From: Bradyrhizobium ivorense
GTDB taxonomy: Bacteria; Pseudomonadota; Alphaproteobacteria; Rhizobiales; Xanthobacteraceae
Reading direction: 5' to 3'
Assembly (NCBI RefSeq): GCF_900696085.1
Contig: NZ_CAADFC020000004.1
Span: forward strand, 744,001 to 808,000
DNA: 64,000 bases
Under the pieces are notes generated by a model, which saw nothing but the letters and a program-made list of their open reading frames with translations, was not told where the DNA came from and did not search any database. The stretch's first letter is position 1. Each line of letters opens with the position of its first letter. Made by a program: the position numbers and the translations under genes. Shown in pieces: positions 7,618 to 16,588 of this stretch.

Positions 7618-9057
7618 ATGTCTGTAACAACGTATGGCTCTGACGGGCTCCGCATAACCACGTCGAACCGCGGGACGTCGTTGCAGAGACCGTTCCAGCT
7701 CTTCATCATCGCCGGCGACTTCCTTCTCATCCTGCTCTGCTACATGGCGGCGAGCGCACTCTATCGCGAGTTCATGAATTCGCCGACCGATCCTGACAAT
7801 TCGGTCGGCGCCGGCCTGATTGTCGGCATGGTATTCGTGGTGGCTGCATATTTTCAGGGCGCGTATGACAACCACAAATTGCTCGATACGCTGTGGCAAT
7901 CGCGAAAGGTTGTCTTCACCTGGCTGTTCGCGCTGACGACGCTGGCCGTCGCGGCCTTCCTCCTGAAATCGACCGCCAACCTGTCGCGCGGCACGATCAT
8001 CCTGTTCACCGTGATCGGGGCGGTCGGACTTGTCACGCACCGGGTGGTCTGGCGCTACTGCCTGTCATCGGCCTTCGCCAAGGAACGGCTGATCGACCGC
8101 AAGGTCATCCTGCTCAGCCTGCGTTCGCTGGACTTCACGTCGAGCCGTTTCAAGGACCTTCGCAGGCACGGGTTCGACGTCGTTCGTCATTTCGTGCTCA
8201 CAGTCGGCCCGGACCAGGACGATGCGGCCTGGAGCGAGCAGGTTGCCGACGTGATCAGGCAGTCGCGTGCCGCCGATGTCGACGAATATCTTGTGGCAAT
8301 CGACTGGAACGAGCTGCCGATGCTGCAGAAGCTAAGCCAGCACCTGCGGGTGGTTCCGCAGCCGATCCGGCTGCTGCCCGATTTTCCGATCGCCGACCTG
8401 GTCTCCCGGCCGTTCCTGCCGGTCAGCGGAACCGTCGCGATCGAAATCCAGCGGCCGCCGCTGACGGTGTTCGAGCGGGTCCAGAAGCGCTGCCTCGACA
8501 TCGGGCTGGCGTCCTTTGCGTTGTTGATGCTGGCGCCGCTGATCGTTACCGCCGCGCTGCTCGTCAAGCTCGATACTGCCGGCCCGATCATCTTCCGGCA
8601 GTCGCGCCGCGGCTTCAACGGCAAGCCGTTCAAGATCTGGAAATTCCGCAGCATGACCGTGGCCGAGAACGGCTCCAATGTCACGCAGGCCATCAGGCAG
8701 GACAAGCGGGTGACGCGGGTCGGACGCTTCCTGCGCAGGACCAGCATCGACGAGCTGCCGCAGCTCTGGAACGTGCTGCGCGGCGAGATGTCACTGGTAG
8801 GTCCGCGTCCGCACGCGCTGGCCCACGATAATTACTACGACCAGCTGATCAGCAAATATGTGTACCGGCACCACATGAAGCCGGGCCTGACCGGATGGGC
8901 TCAGGTCAACGGCTTCCGCGGCGAGACCCCGACCATCGATCTGATGGAAAAGCGCGTCGAATATGACGTCTGGTATGTGAGCAACTGGAGCATCTGGCTC
9001 GACATCCGGATCCTCATCCGGACGGCGACCGCGTTGATGTACCAGGACGCCTATTGA
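7618..9057 (+). CDS. Undecaprenyl-phosphate sugar-phosphate transferase (WcaJ/ExoY-type primer)
   Basis: A 479-residue polyprenyl-phosphate hexose-1-phosphate transferase that starts repeat-unit synthesis on undecaprenyl phosphate in the inner membrane. The N-terminal half has four hydrophobic helices (about 27-47, 64-84, 100-117, 124-143). A CoA-binding-like region and a fifth helix at 292-318 follow. The catalytic bacterial sugar-transferase domain shows GGP/AGPIIFRQ, KFRSM (342-346), TSIDELPQLWNVL (375-387) and GPRP (395-398). The length fits the long WcaJ/PssY class rather than short ExoY. The ATG at 7618 has GAGG six bases upstream; GTG/ATG codons at 7600-7606 are alternatives. Glucose is the usual sugar, but this is not shown by the sequence. 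Confidence 0.9.
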   Translation: MSVTTYGSDGLRITTSNRGTSLQRPFQLFIIAGDFLLILLCYMAASALYREFMNSPTDPDNSVGAGLIVGMVFVVAAYFQGAYDNHKLLDTLWQSRKVVFTWLFALTTLAVAAFLLKSTANLSRGTIILFTVIGAVGLVTHRVVWRYCLSSAFAKERLIDRKVILLSLRSLDFTSSRFKDLRRHGFDVVRHFVLTVGPDQDDAAWSEQVADVIRQSRAADVDEYLVAIDWNELPMLQKLSQHLRVVPQPIRLLPDFPIADLVSRPFLPVSGTVAIEIQRPPLTVFERVQKRCLDIGLASFALLMLAPLIVTAALLVKLDTAGPIIFRQSRRGFNGKPFKIWKFRSMTVAENGSNVTQAIRQDKRVTRVGRFLRRTSIDELPQLWNVLRGEMSLVGPRPHALAHDNYYDQLISKYVYRHHMKPGLTGWAQVNGFRGETPTIDLMEKRVEYDVWYVSNWSIWLDIRILIRTATALMYQDAY

Positions 9058-9074
9058 GGCCGAAGCGCCGTGCA

Positions 9075-9120
9075 GCCACAGTGAGGGGCAACGCCTTCCT
9101 GTGGCAGTTGGCGTCGCCAA
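9075..9120. terminator. Two adjacent hairpins after the priming transferase
   Basis: GCCACAG (9075-9081) pairs with CTGTGGC (9099-9105), and TTGG...CCAA (9108-9120) forms a second short hairpin. There is no T-run, so termination is only suggested by position 3' of the gene. Confidence 0.3.
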
Positions 9121-9181
9121 CGGCGACTTCCCGAGGGTTAGACATGTCCCGGCGGCGCAGCCGCCGCCACGATGACGTCAC

Positions 9182-9224
9182 CTAAAGCGCGATGAGATCG
9201 GGTCGAATCGTCATCGCGCTTTAG
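9182..9224. repeat. Interspersed palindromic element, short copy A
   Basis: A perfect 14-bp inverted repeat CTAAAGCGCGATGA/TCATCGCGCTTTAG with a 15-base loop. It is the first hairpin of the approximately 130-bp element found complete at 12264, 16320 and 61775. It lies between convergent genes, and its end supplies the TAA stop of the phosphatase gene. It may act as a bidirectional terminator. Confidence 0.85.
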
Positions 9225-9997
9225 ACGGCGAGCATGCTGCTGCCCTGGATCGTCAACAATGTGAGGTTGCCGGTCGCAAAGGCACCCGTGTCGATATTGG
9301 CACGGTTGTCCAACAGTTCGGGCATCTGCACCGGTGTATGGCCGTGCACAATGTATTTGCCGAAATTTTGCTTGCTTCGGAGAAACTCCTCGCGGATCCA
9401 GAGCAGATCTGCCTCCTGCTGCTCGGCAAGCGGCACTCCCGGGCGGACACCAGCATGGACGAAGAAAAAATCACCGCAGCTGAATGTAAGGCGCAGCCTG
9501 GCGAGAAACTCCAGATGTTGGCGCGGCATCGCGCGCGCCAAATCTCGCACCAAAGCCTGCCGCTCCTCTTCTCCCGGGGCACTGGACGGCGCCAACCCAT
9601 AGGACATCAGCGTATACAACCCGCCAACGTGGAGCCACTCGGTCAGGAGCGACGGATTGCGCAGGACGTTGCCGAGAAACACCTCGTGGTTTCCCTTCAG
9701 GAAGACGGTGTTGCCCCGGCGGCTTCGGTTGATCAGGATATCGAGGGTGGCTCGTGAGTCCGGGCCACGGTCGACGTAGTCACCCATGTACACCTCGATG
9801 GCGTGACGCGGACGGCTCCGCGCGACGTCGGCGTCGATCACCCGCAGCATCTGCTTCAGCAAATGGGCGCAACCGTGAATATCGCTCATCGCATAGATGC
9901 GTACCCCGTCGGGCAGTCGCGGCTTGTGCCTCGATGGGTGAGATCGGCGCGGTGACAGCAGCTTGCGGCGGGGGCTCTCGCGAAAGGATCGGAACAT
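9221..9997 (-). CDS. PPP-family metallophosphatase (Ser/Thr phosphatase or Ap4A hydrolase-like)
   Basis: A 258-residue calcineurin-like phosphoesterase with the two-metal PPP signature: SDIHG (D39, H41), GDYVDRG (71-77), GNHE (102-105), HAG further on and GHTPV near the C-terminus. A basic N-terminal tail of about 30 residues precedes the domain. Its presence between the priming transferase and export genes suggests a role in controlling polysaccharide production. It might remove phosphate from proteins, or it might hydrolyse diadenosine polyphosphates; the sequence cannot decide. The ATG at 9997 was preferred over a TTG at 10018. The stop codon lies inside repeat copy A. Confidence 0.82.
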   Translation of the reverse strand: MFRSFRESPRRKLLSPRRSHPSRHKPRLPDGVRIYAMSDIHGCAHLLKQMLRVIDADVARSRPRHAIEVYMGDYVDRGPDSRATLDILINRSRRGNTVFLKGNHEVFLGNVLRNPSLLTEWLHVGGLYTLMSYGLAPSSAPGEEERQALVRDLARAMPRQHLEFLARLRLTFSCGDFFFVHAGVRPGVPLAEQQEADLLWIREEFLRSKQNFGKYIVHGHTPVQMPELLDNRANIDTGAFATGNLTLLTIQGSSMLAV

Positions 9998-10580
9998 GTC
10001 AGCTCTGATGGGCTCCAACCGGGAGCGCGGTCTCGCGAATCAAGATTCGCAAGCGCTTGTTGGAGTGCCAAGGCACGCGCCGAAGAGGTCCAGGTACGAC
10101 ATCATGAGAGTAGCCGTGCGCAGACCTGCTGGCGCGGCGCGAAGTGAAATGCGCGCACACACGCTCGCGGACCCGGCTGGGCCGACACAAGGCGCCGCTG
10201 TAGAGGTCGAGGAGCAAGCGTGGCTCGGCATTCCGATCGTCACCGTGTTGGGTTACGCCCGCCAAGCGTCTGAGCTCCGCGTCGGATCACGAATTGCATA
10301 GTCTTACCACGGACCCTGCGCAAGCGCCCCGCGGGTCGCTCCGCGCAAGTGCGCTGGATTGTCGCCTGCTTGCAGGGCGGATTCCAGACGTCTCGGTGAA
10401 TGAGGCTTACCGGGCGTTACACCAACCGTGTAGGAATTTGGCGAGTTTGCGGCCTGGCGCATCTGCAGCGTGTTGCCCTGCACAATAATTTGAGTGGGTG
10501 ACCGGTCGTGCGGAGCGGGAATCATGATGACGTCATAGCCCAGAAGTGGAAATATCCTCGAGCTGCACAGGACCTAAAAA
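9998..10580. other. Intergenic region with third conserved block
   Basis: About 580 bp without a supported gene. Its right end (about 10474-10554) is the third copy of the block seen at 411 and 6231. It begins TGCACAATAA at 10479 and contains a perfect 10-bp palindrome ATGACGTCAT at 10527-10536 where the other copies carry ATGTGGTCACA. The remainder shows no recognisable feature. Confidence 0.45.
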
Positions 10581-10796
10581 ATGCTTCCAGCCTTGATCTT
10601 GGCGGTGTCTTTTCTGCTCGGATTCTGCCTTGGCTACGCGACGCGTGCATGGCGATCGCGCAAGCTTCGCGCGCACTACATGATGTATGGTCGCTATGTA
10701 TCCTCGCAAAGCGGCTCGAGCTTTCCTGAGTCGTGGCGCGCATCGTCTGACAGCCAGCCGACGCTCGAACGATTTAGAGCACGGGATATCGCGTAA
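10581..10796 (+). CDS. Small membrane-anchored protein (gene b, copy 3)
   Basis: A 71-residue paralog of the protein at 527. The N-terminal hydrophobic helix (residues 2-20) contains a GF.LGY end. The basic segment RAWRSRKLRAHYMMYGRY and a serine-rich polar tail follow. Here it stands alone, without neighbouring copies of genes a and c, but with the same upstream block. AGGA lies 8-9 bases before the ATG. It is predicted to be an inner-membrane protein with a cytoplasmic tail; function unknown. Confidence 0.6.
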   Translation: MLPALILAVSFLLGFCLGYATRAWRSRKLRAHYMMYGRYVSSQSGSSFPESWRASSDSQPTLERFRARDIA

Positions 10797-10823
10797 GGCT
10801 TGGGAGCTGTCTCGATCGCGCCC

Positions 10824-10910
10824 CTAAGCGCGATGAGATTGGGTTGAACCGTCATCGCGCTTTAGCTCCTTGTTTGAGCATGATCTTTCCGGAAAACCGC
10901 TTCACGCTGC
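10824..10910. repeat. Interspersed palindromic element, truncated copy B
   Basis: The first hairpin (CTAAGCGCGATGA.../TCATCGCGCTTTAG) and the start of the second half (TTTGAGCATGATC, GGAAAACCGCTTCAC) are present. The central AAACGC hairpin and the distal CTAGAGCATGAT end are missing. It lies just after gene b copy 3. Confidence 0.75.
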
Positions 10911-11083
10911 TCTGGGCCGTGGCCATCCGTCGGCTCGATCAAGCCGCATCGGCAAGGCAAGGCGCCGGCAGTCGCGGACCCGTCCTGGTCACACTTCGTC
11001 CAACCTTCGGTCGGAATATTTGTCTGGTTGCTTGTCTCGGCGCGAGCACCTAAGGTTCAATTGCGATCAGGGGGACAGAAGCA

Positions 11084-11416
11084 ATGTCACGATCCTATGC
11101 CGGTCTGGTTGTACTCGCCTCGACGATGATCATTTCGGCCGCGCCGGCGTTTGCCGCCGACTATGCGGTCCATCCGCGGAAAGCGCGCTCGGCGGCATCG
11201 GTGCTGCAGATTGACCGTGGGCCGAACCCTTATTGCGGCCCGCAATGCGGCTGCCCCGCCCCGGTCTATGTTCGGCACCGCTCGCTCGAGCAGGCCTATC
11301 CCTACACGTTCGATCCGCGCACCAGGAGCGACGAGCCACACTATTACTATGGACGTAACCGGACCTACGTCCGCTATGTGAATCCGCGCAATCCCGATCT
11401 GGTGTTTCAGTATTAA
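11084..11416 (+). CDS. Secreted small hypothetical protein
   Basis: A 110-residue protein with a clear signal peptide (charged start, hydrophobic core LVVLASTMIISA, cleavage about after APAFA at residue 24). The mature part contains a cysteine cluster (NPYCGPQCGCPAP) and is rich in Tyr and Arg toward the C-terminus. This suggests a disulfide-bonded periplasmic or surface protein. I do not recognise the family. It stands alone on the plus strand between repeat copy B and a minus-strand pair of genes. Confidence 0.7.
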   Translation: MSRSYAGLVVLASTMIISAAPAFAADYAVHPRKARSAASVLQIDRGPNPYCGPQCGCPAPVYVRHRSLEQAYPYTFDPRTRSDEPHYYYGRNRTYVRYVNPRNPDLVFQY

Positions 11417-11525
11417 GCCGGATTCAAATGGCGGTGAATCGGCCGACGAGAGCTGGCACCGCCCTCGTTCTCGCCAAGCGCCGCCGGTCAGCCGGCTGAA
11501 TTCGTGATCGTTCCGCGCCGATTTT

Positions 11526-12197
11526 TTAGCCACGCAGCATCGGAACGAAGGCCGGATCGATCGACTGAACCGCGTCTTGCAGGAAAGCCTTGCCGCGGTC
11601 CGATGCCCGGCGAAAGGCCGACACGATCGCCGGCTTCAGCTCCGGCCGGCGGGTCATGATCAGCCGAATGTCGTTCCGGGCGAGGTCCTTGATGTCCGGG
11701 TCGGCAAGCAGATCAAATCGGCCCGCGACGTCGAGCCGCACCGGCACAAACCGCGTGTCGTTCGGAGCAGTAAAATAGGCCATCTTCAGCGCCTCGAACA
11801 CGATGGGATCGTGCGGGTCGCGCTGAGCCTGAAGCAGCGCCAGCGCGAGCCACAGTTCGGGATTGTAAGGCGAGATCGACAGCATTTGCCTGACCCGGCG
11901 GATGGCGTCGGTGTACTGGGCGGATTGCACGGTCGTCGGCTTTTTCCGGCCGGCCTCGATCGCCTGCAGCGCGACGATCAAAGCGTGGTTGCTTTCCAGC
12001 TCCGATTTGAAAGGTGAGAGCACTTCCGACAGGAATGGAACCTTTCCGTCCCAGGGCGAACTGATCTTGGCGGCATCGGATGGAAATGCCGCGCGATCCA
12101 GCGCCGTCGTCCGCACTACGGCGGAGACCACGACATAACATCCGACGGTCAGTGCCAGTGCCATCAGGGGGATGCGAATTCTGCTCAATGAGGCCAT
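11526..12197 (-). CDS. Membrane-anchored TPR-like protein, polysaccharide-associated
   Basis: A 223-residue protein with one N-terminal hydrophobic helix (IRIPLMALALTVGCYVVVSAVV) that serves as anchor or signal. A periplasmic helical region follows, in which ISPYNPELWLALALLQAQRDP resembles a tetratricopeptide-like turn. It is downstream of the polymerase-like gene at 12389, separated by repeat copy C, and probably belongs with it. The frame opens at 12266 inside the repeat, but the ATG at 12197 immediately precedes the membrane anchor and is preferred. No enzymatic motif is seen. Helper of polymerisation or export is only an inference. Confidence 0.6.
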   Translation of the reverse strand: MASLSRIRIPLMALALTVGCYVVVSAVVRTTALDRAAFPSDAAKISSPWDGKVPFLSEVLSPFKSELESNHALIVALQAIEAGRKKPTTVQSAQYTDAIRRVRQMLSISPYNPELWLALALLQAQRDPHDPIVFEALKMAYFTAPNDTRFVPVRLDVAGRFDLLADPDIKDLARNDIRLIMTRRPELKPAIVSAFRRASDRGKAFLQDAVQSIDPAFVPMLRG

Positions 12198-12263
12198 GTC
12201 CGGTCGAGAGCTCAGGCGCAGTTCAATGTAAAGGCATTCTGTTGCGCGACCACAAGGTTCGCC

Positions 12264-12392
12264 CAAAGCGCGATGAGATTAGGTTGAATCATCATCGCGC
12301 TTTAGCTCTTTGTTTGAGCATGATCTCCGCGCAAACGCTTCGCGTCTGTCGCGAGGGAAAACCGCTTCACACGTTTCCGGATCATGCTCTAG
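12264..12392. repeat. Interspersed palindromic element, full copy C
   Basis: A full-length (about 129 bp) element. Hairpin 1 is AAAGCGCGATGA...TCATCGCGCTTT. A second, outer inverted repeat GAGCATGATCTCCG...CGGATCATGCTC encloses AAACGCTTCGCGT. The distal end CTCTAG supplies the stop codon of the polymerase-like gene. Confidence 0.9.
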
Positions 12393-13693
12393 CGTTTGAG
12401 GCCGCTTGTTCGGCCGGCGGATTGTGCAAGTCCCAGCCCGATCATGACGGCAACGATGATCCTCGTCGCGGGGCTCGCGAGGCTTGCGTCAAGGAAGCCT
12501 TCGCAGAACACGATCAGAACGCCGGCGGCGGCGGCCGATGCGAAAAAGGAATCTCGTCCTCGCCGAACGGCGCCGCGAAACATAAAGACAAAAAGCTGGG
12601 CGGCGAAGCCTGCCAGGATCACGAGCGCCAGTCGCCCCGACTCGATCGCGACCAGGACCGCCGTAGAAGGGGGGATAACCTGCTCTGCGGCATCAACGCC
12701 CTGATAGGCCCGAGACGCCACGGAAAATGTTCCGACTCCGTTTCCCAGCCACGGTGCATCGGAGAGCAGGCGCCCTGCCAATGCCACTGTTTCTTGAGGG
12801 AACGTGACAAGTCCAAGCAGGCTTGAACCGCCGGACTGCAAGCGCGGCACAGTGAGAGCGCCGACGATCGTTACGAGTACTGCAAACAAGACCGCGGACG
12901 GCCACGAGCGAAATCCGAGGCGGCGAACCGCGGCGATGAAGGCGATCGCAGTCAGTCCGAAGCCAGCCGCCACCAGCAGCATGTATCGCGCCAGGGCCGC
13001 GATCGCAATGATCCCCACGACAATTCCGAACATGCCGGTAAGGACACCGAGCCAAAGCCGGATAGAGGCCAGATTGCGGATGTCCCGTCGGTGCAGGTGT
13101 CTTTCGAGCGCCCGGGCAACGAGCGCGGTGTTGGCGACCGTGGCCAGCGCGGCTGCTGCGGGGAACGGACTCATCGGGGCGTCTGTGGCGGGAGTCATGG
13201 CGGCGAACCAATCAAGCCGGCCGAGCACGACTTCGAGCGACATGAAGGTCGTCACCGCGCACAACACGAACAGGATCGTTTCGGCTCTGTGGCGATCCCT
13301 GCAAATGATGACAGTCGACACCACCAGCGACACGTAGACGAGATAGACAAACAGGCTTTCGAATGTAGCGCCCGGATCAAGGCTGATGCGGCCCCGTAGC
13401 GAGGGTTCGTTCAACGCGATCGAAGTCGCCGACCAGATCGGATTTACCAGCGACGAGAATGGCAACGGCAGGATCTGCACCATCATCCAGATAGCGGGGA
13501 CCAGGATCGTGACTGAAAATCGCTTCAGCAGCTGCGCGGTCGATGTGAGTTCAGCGTCCGCACCTCTGACTGCCGCCGCCAGGATGACAGCGGCGACGAG
13601 TGCGAGCGCATGCTGAGCGAAACCGCCATTTGCGATGATCAGGGGCGGAATCGCAGCCAATAATATGGTGAGGAGGGAAGAGGCGACCGTCAA
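12389..13693 (-). CDS. O-antigen ligase/polymerase-like membrane protein (Wzy candidate 1)
   Basis: A 434-residue protein with about ten hydrophobic helices and a periplasmic loop near residues 300-350 containing LGNGVGTFSVASRAYQG. That loop is typical of the O-antigen ligase/polymerase superfamily. The likely role is to join undecaprenyl-linked repeat units at the periplasmic face. It lies close to the Wza and Wzc homologs, the usual context for a polymerase. The start is a TTG without a strong ribosome-binding site, so the true start is uncertain. The stop codon falls within repeat copy C, suggesting that insertion of the element reshaped the 3' end. A second candidate polymerase is at 29132. 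Confidence 0.7.
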   Translation of the reverse strand: MTVASSLLTILLAAIPPLIIANGGFAQHALALVAAVILAAAVRGADAELTSTAQLLKRFSVTILVPAIWMMVQILPLPFSSLVNPIWSATSIALNEPSLRGRISLDPGATFESLFVYLVYVSLVVSTVIICRDRHRAETILFVLCAVTTFMSLEVVLGRLDWFAAMTPATDAPMSPFPAAAALATVANTALVARALERHLHRRDIRNLASIRLWLGVLTGMFGIVVGIIAIAALARYMLLVAAGFGLTAIAFIAAVRRLGFRSWPSAVLFAVLVTIVGALTVPRLQSGGSSLLGLVTFPQETVALAGRLLSDAPWLGNGVGTFSVASRAYQGVDAAEQVIPPSTAVLVAIESGRLALVILAGFAAQLFVFMFRGAVRRGRDSFFASAAAAGVLIVFCEGFLDASLASPATRIIVAVMIGLGLAQSAGRTSGLKR

Positions 13694-13884
13694 ATGCGAG
13701 ACTTCGAAGCTGGCTGGGAAGGGGCGGGAATGATTTCACCGCGACAGGAGGCGGCCAGCCCCGACTATCGCATATGGGAATACGCGACGCCAACACGCGT
13801 GGCCAATCGCTGCTGGTCGAGACCGAAACCGATGCTGGGGAGCACGTCTTCAAAGAGGGAACCGGCGAGGTTCCCGCCACCACC

Positions 13885-14526
13885 CTATCTGGCATGGCAG
13901 TTTTGCGACAGATAGCTGAGAGCCGTCGACAATCCGCCGATCGGCACCACACCAAAGATCGCGTTCGGCTTGCTCGCGATTTCGACCGAGAGGTCGGCGG
14001 CGCTCTGCCAGTCGCCGGCCGCAAGCTTCGACGCGTCCGCGGGCAGCCGTAGTGCCGCGCCGCCCTGGACCACGGATGCTTCGAACTCCGCGCGCTTTCC
14101 TCCCGCCGCCAAGGCCACGGTCGGCCGTTCCGAACGCGACAAGGGTTCGAGGACGATGAGCGCGACGTCAATCCCGCCGCGTCCGCATTGCAGGCTCAAG
14201 CCGGCAAGGCGCGGGTCCGATTTCGAGCTGTCGACAACATGCATCACTGAAATGGCGTCAGCGCCGCCTTCGGGGTCTCTGCTTCTCACCAATCGCCATC
14301 CGCCCTCGAGTTGTGTCGATTGACTGCCGGACTCGACTTGCCGGAAGGCCTCCTCGTCGCAGCGTCGTCGCTGCTCGGGACTGACCCCGGCTGCGCAATT
14401 CATCATGCCTGGACGCGGCACACTCGGACGCGGGGCCTCAGCCCGCGCGGAACCATGGGCGAGAACCATCAGAGCCGTGCAGAGCAATGTTGATCGTATC
14501 ATGGGCAATGACAGCGGAACCTTCAT
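13885..14526 (-). CDS. Secreted hypothetical protein
   Basis: A 213-residue protein starting MKVPLSLPM with a signal peptide (STLLCTALMVLAHGSA; cleavage about after ARA near residue 28). The mature part has four cysteines (two early, one mid, one at the C-terminus) and a region W(R)LVRSRDPEGG...ISVMHVVDSSKSDP. That region resembles small periplasmic beta-proteins of the IalB or VasI kind only loosely. I do not assign a family. An ATG 8 codons further in is an alternative start. It is unclear whether it belongs to the polysaccharide pathway. Confidence 0.6.
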   Translation of the reverse strand: MKVPLSLPMIRSTLLCTALMVLAHGSARAEAPRPSVPRPGMMNCAAGVSPEQRRRCDEEAFRQVESGSQSTQLEGGWRLVRSRDPEGGADAISVMHVVDSSKSDPRLAGLSLQCGRGGIDVALIVLEPLSRSERPTVALAAGGKRAEFEASVVQGGAALRLPADASKLAAGDWQSAADLSVEIASKPNAIFGVVPIGGLSTALSYLSQNCHAR

Positions 14527-15028
14527 TTGAGCCGGTGCGGGCGTTGCCCGACTACGCCGCACTAGCATCAAAGATGATCGATGGCATCGCTCAATTTGCT
14601 GCAAGCAACGGCAATGCCGCTGCGTCAGGGCGGCCTCTCTGCCGCCGGTTCCGCTCGCAGACGTTGCCATGATCCGCTGGGCTTGATTTCGATTTTGCTC
14701 AAGCGCCGGTCGCTGTGGCGATCCGGTGCCAGTGATGCATTTCGCCACCTACGTCAAACGGAACATTTGAAGACGATGTTCCGCAGTCGAGCTGGGCCGC
14801 ATGGAACTAATGATGGGTGTCGATTTCCTGGACATCGACTGGAACTTGCGCGTCGATATCAAATATTGGGCAATGTTCCCGTATCGGGCAGCCCTCCTGT
14901 CCATTCAGAATCCGGTCGCCTGTAACTGCGCTGCAACAACGTCTCCTTATTCTGACCATCTCCTAAGGCTTCGTTGACGCGGCTTGGGGATTTTGACGAA
15001 GTGTATCTTGGTGTGAGGGGGACGCGTT
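14527..15028. other. Divergent intergenic region
   Basis: About 500 bp between a minus-strand secreted protein and the export lipoprotein gene. No gene is supported. GAGGGGG at 15014-15021 is the ribosome-binding site for the GTG start at 15029. Two TTGACG motifs (14974 and 14993) occur, but neither has a well-spaced -10 partner. Confidence 0.4.
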
Positions 15029-16225
15029 GTGAGGCGTAGCGTTTTAGTATGGGGAGTCTTGCTCGGCATTCTGCTTTCTTCCGCAGGATGCTCGATCATG
15101 CCGTCGTCGGGCCCCGAGGATCACGTCATCAAGAGCGAGATTACAAGATCGGGCCCGGACTACGTATTGGTCAAGCTCACACCGACCGCCGTCGACATTT
15201 TGAAGGAATACGGCCCTGGCGCCATCGCCGGGTCATTTCCTGATCATCGGCCTCCGCCGGGCATCCGGTTTGGCATCGGGGACACGGTGGCGGTGTCGAT
15301 CTTTGAAGCTGCTGCCGGTGGATTGTTTATCCCGGCAGAAGCGGGCGTGCGGCCAGGTAACTTTGTGGCGTTGCCAAACCAGAATGTTGATTTGAACGGG
15401 AACATTACCGTCCCCTATGCAGGTCAAGTGAAGGCCAACGGCCGGACCCCGGTTGATATCCAGCGGGACATCGTGAAGGCGATTGGAAACCGCGCCATTG
15501 AGCCCCAGGTGGTGGTGTCCCTGATCACGCAAAACACGTCACTCATCAGCGTGCTGGGCGAAGTGAAAACGCCAGCTCGCTTGACGGCCAATGCGGCCGG
15601 CGAGCGTATCCTTGACTTGATCGCGCGCGCCGGCGGCTTGGCGGGGCCGGGCTGGGAGAGCTGGGTGACGCTGGAGCGCGGCGGCAAGCGCGCCACCGTT
15701 CCGTTCGGAGCGCTGATGTATCAGCCGGCTAACAACGTCTGGATCCATCCCGGCGACACGATCTATGTCTATCGCGAACCGCAGGTCTTCCTTGCCTTCG
15801 GCGCGTTCACGATCGGCGGAAACTTCGGCGGTCAGGCCCAGTTCCCATTCGATATGTGGAAGATCACGATGGCGCAGGCGATGGCCAAGGCCGGCGGCCT
15901 GATTGACGCGCAGGCCGAGCCGGCGGGCGTCTACGTCTATCGGCGCGAGCCGCGTGAGCTGGTGGAGCGGCTGGGTGTCGACTGCTCCAAGTTCACCGGC
16001 CCGCTGGTGCCCGTGGTCTACAACGCCGACTTCCGCGATCCGTCCGGCTTCTTCCTCGCCAGCAAGTTTGAAATGCGGGATAAGGATGTGTTGTTTGCCG
16101 CAAACGCTGCCACGGTCGACACGACCAAGTTCCTGACGTTCGTCCAGGCGGTGGTCGGCACCGCCAACAGCACGATCGTCGCCGCGAACAACGCGCAGAT
16201 CCTGCGGATCAACTCGCGGCAGTGA
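15029..16225 (+). CDS. Polysaccharide export outer-membrane lipoprotein (Wza/ExoF-like)
   Basis: A 398-residue outer-membrane polysaccharide export protein. The signal peptide ends in the lipobox LSSAGC (lipidated C21). A Poly_export domain follows (about residues 70-170, with IGDTVAVSIFE and the DLNGNITVPYAGQVKANGRT segment), then two SLBB-like domains (GEVKTPARLTANAAG and IGGNFGGQAQFPF). Family knowledge: it forms the translocation channel together with a Wzc-like co-polymerase, here encoded nearby at 16589. The GTG start at 15029 has a GAGGGGG ribosome-binding site and gives a compact lipoprotein signal. Confidence 0.92.
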   Translation: MRRSVLVWGVLLGILLSSAGCSIMPSSGPEDHVIKSEITRSGPDYVLVKLTPTAVDILKEYGPGAIAGSFPDHRPPPGIRFGIGDTVAVSIFEAAAGGLFIPAEAGVRPGNFVALPNQNVDLNGNITVPYAGQVKANGRTPVDIQRDIVKAIGNRAIEPQVVVSLITQNTSLISVLGEVKTPARLTANAAGERILDLIARAGGLAGPGWESWVTLERGGKRATVPFGALMYQPANNVWIHPGDTIYVYREPQVFLAFGAFTIGGNFGGQAQFPFDMWKITMAQAMAKAGGLIDAQAEPAGVYVYRREPRELVERLGVDCSKFTGPLVPVVYNADFRDPSGFFLASKFEMRDKDVLFAANAATVDTTKFLTFVQAVVGTANSTIVAANNAQILRINSRQ

Positions 16226-16588
16226 TGCTCGCGTAATCAGGGACGCTGGGCCGGCATCGCCGTCTCGGCGCCCCGTGGGATCGCATCGCGGATCGAGGCC
16301 GGGGCGCGATGCCGTTTGGCTAAAGCGCGATGAGATCAGGTTGAATCATCATCGCGCTTTAGCTCTTCATTTGAGCATGATCTCCGCGCAAACGCTTCGC
16401 GTTTATCGCGCGGGAAAACCGCGTCACACTTTTCCGGATTATGCTCTAGCTAAAGGCCATCCAGTGAGCGCGGCCGCTACGCCCGAACCCGACCGCGGGC
16501 GCTCCGGGACACAAAGAATGGGCGCAGCCGAGCGACCCGCGCCGCTGACCGACCGGACGATCAGGTCCGGTCCTTCGACGGATCATGC
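16226..16588. other. Convergent intergenic region holding repeat copy D
   Basis: The gap between wza-like and wzc-like genes. CGCCCCG (16269-16275) can pair with CGGGGCG (16300-16306) as a hairpin without a T-run. Repeat copy D fills 16320-16449. No gene is seen. Confidence 0.5.
16320..16449. repeat. Interspersed palindromic element, full copy D
   Basis: A 130-bp element with both hairpins: CTAAAGCGCGATGA.../TCATCGCGCTTTAG, then TTTGAGCATGATCTCCGCG, AAACGCTTCGCGTTT (a small perfect hairpin) and the end CCGGATTATGCTCTAG. It lies in the convergent gap between the export and co-polymerase genes. Confidence 0.92.

Noticed and set aside
14974..15009. Possible sigma-70 promoter TTGACG/TATCTT before the Wza-like gene
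   Set aside because: The spacings (24 and 5 bases) do not fit a promoter; no better -10 was found.
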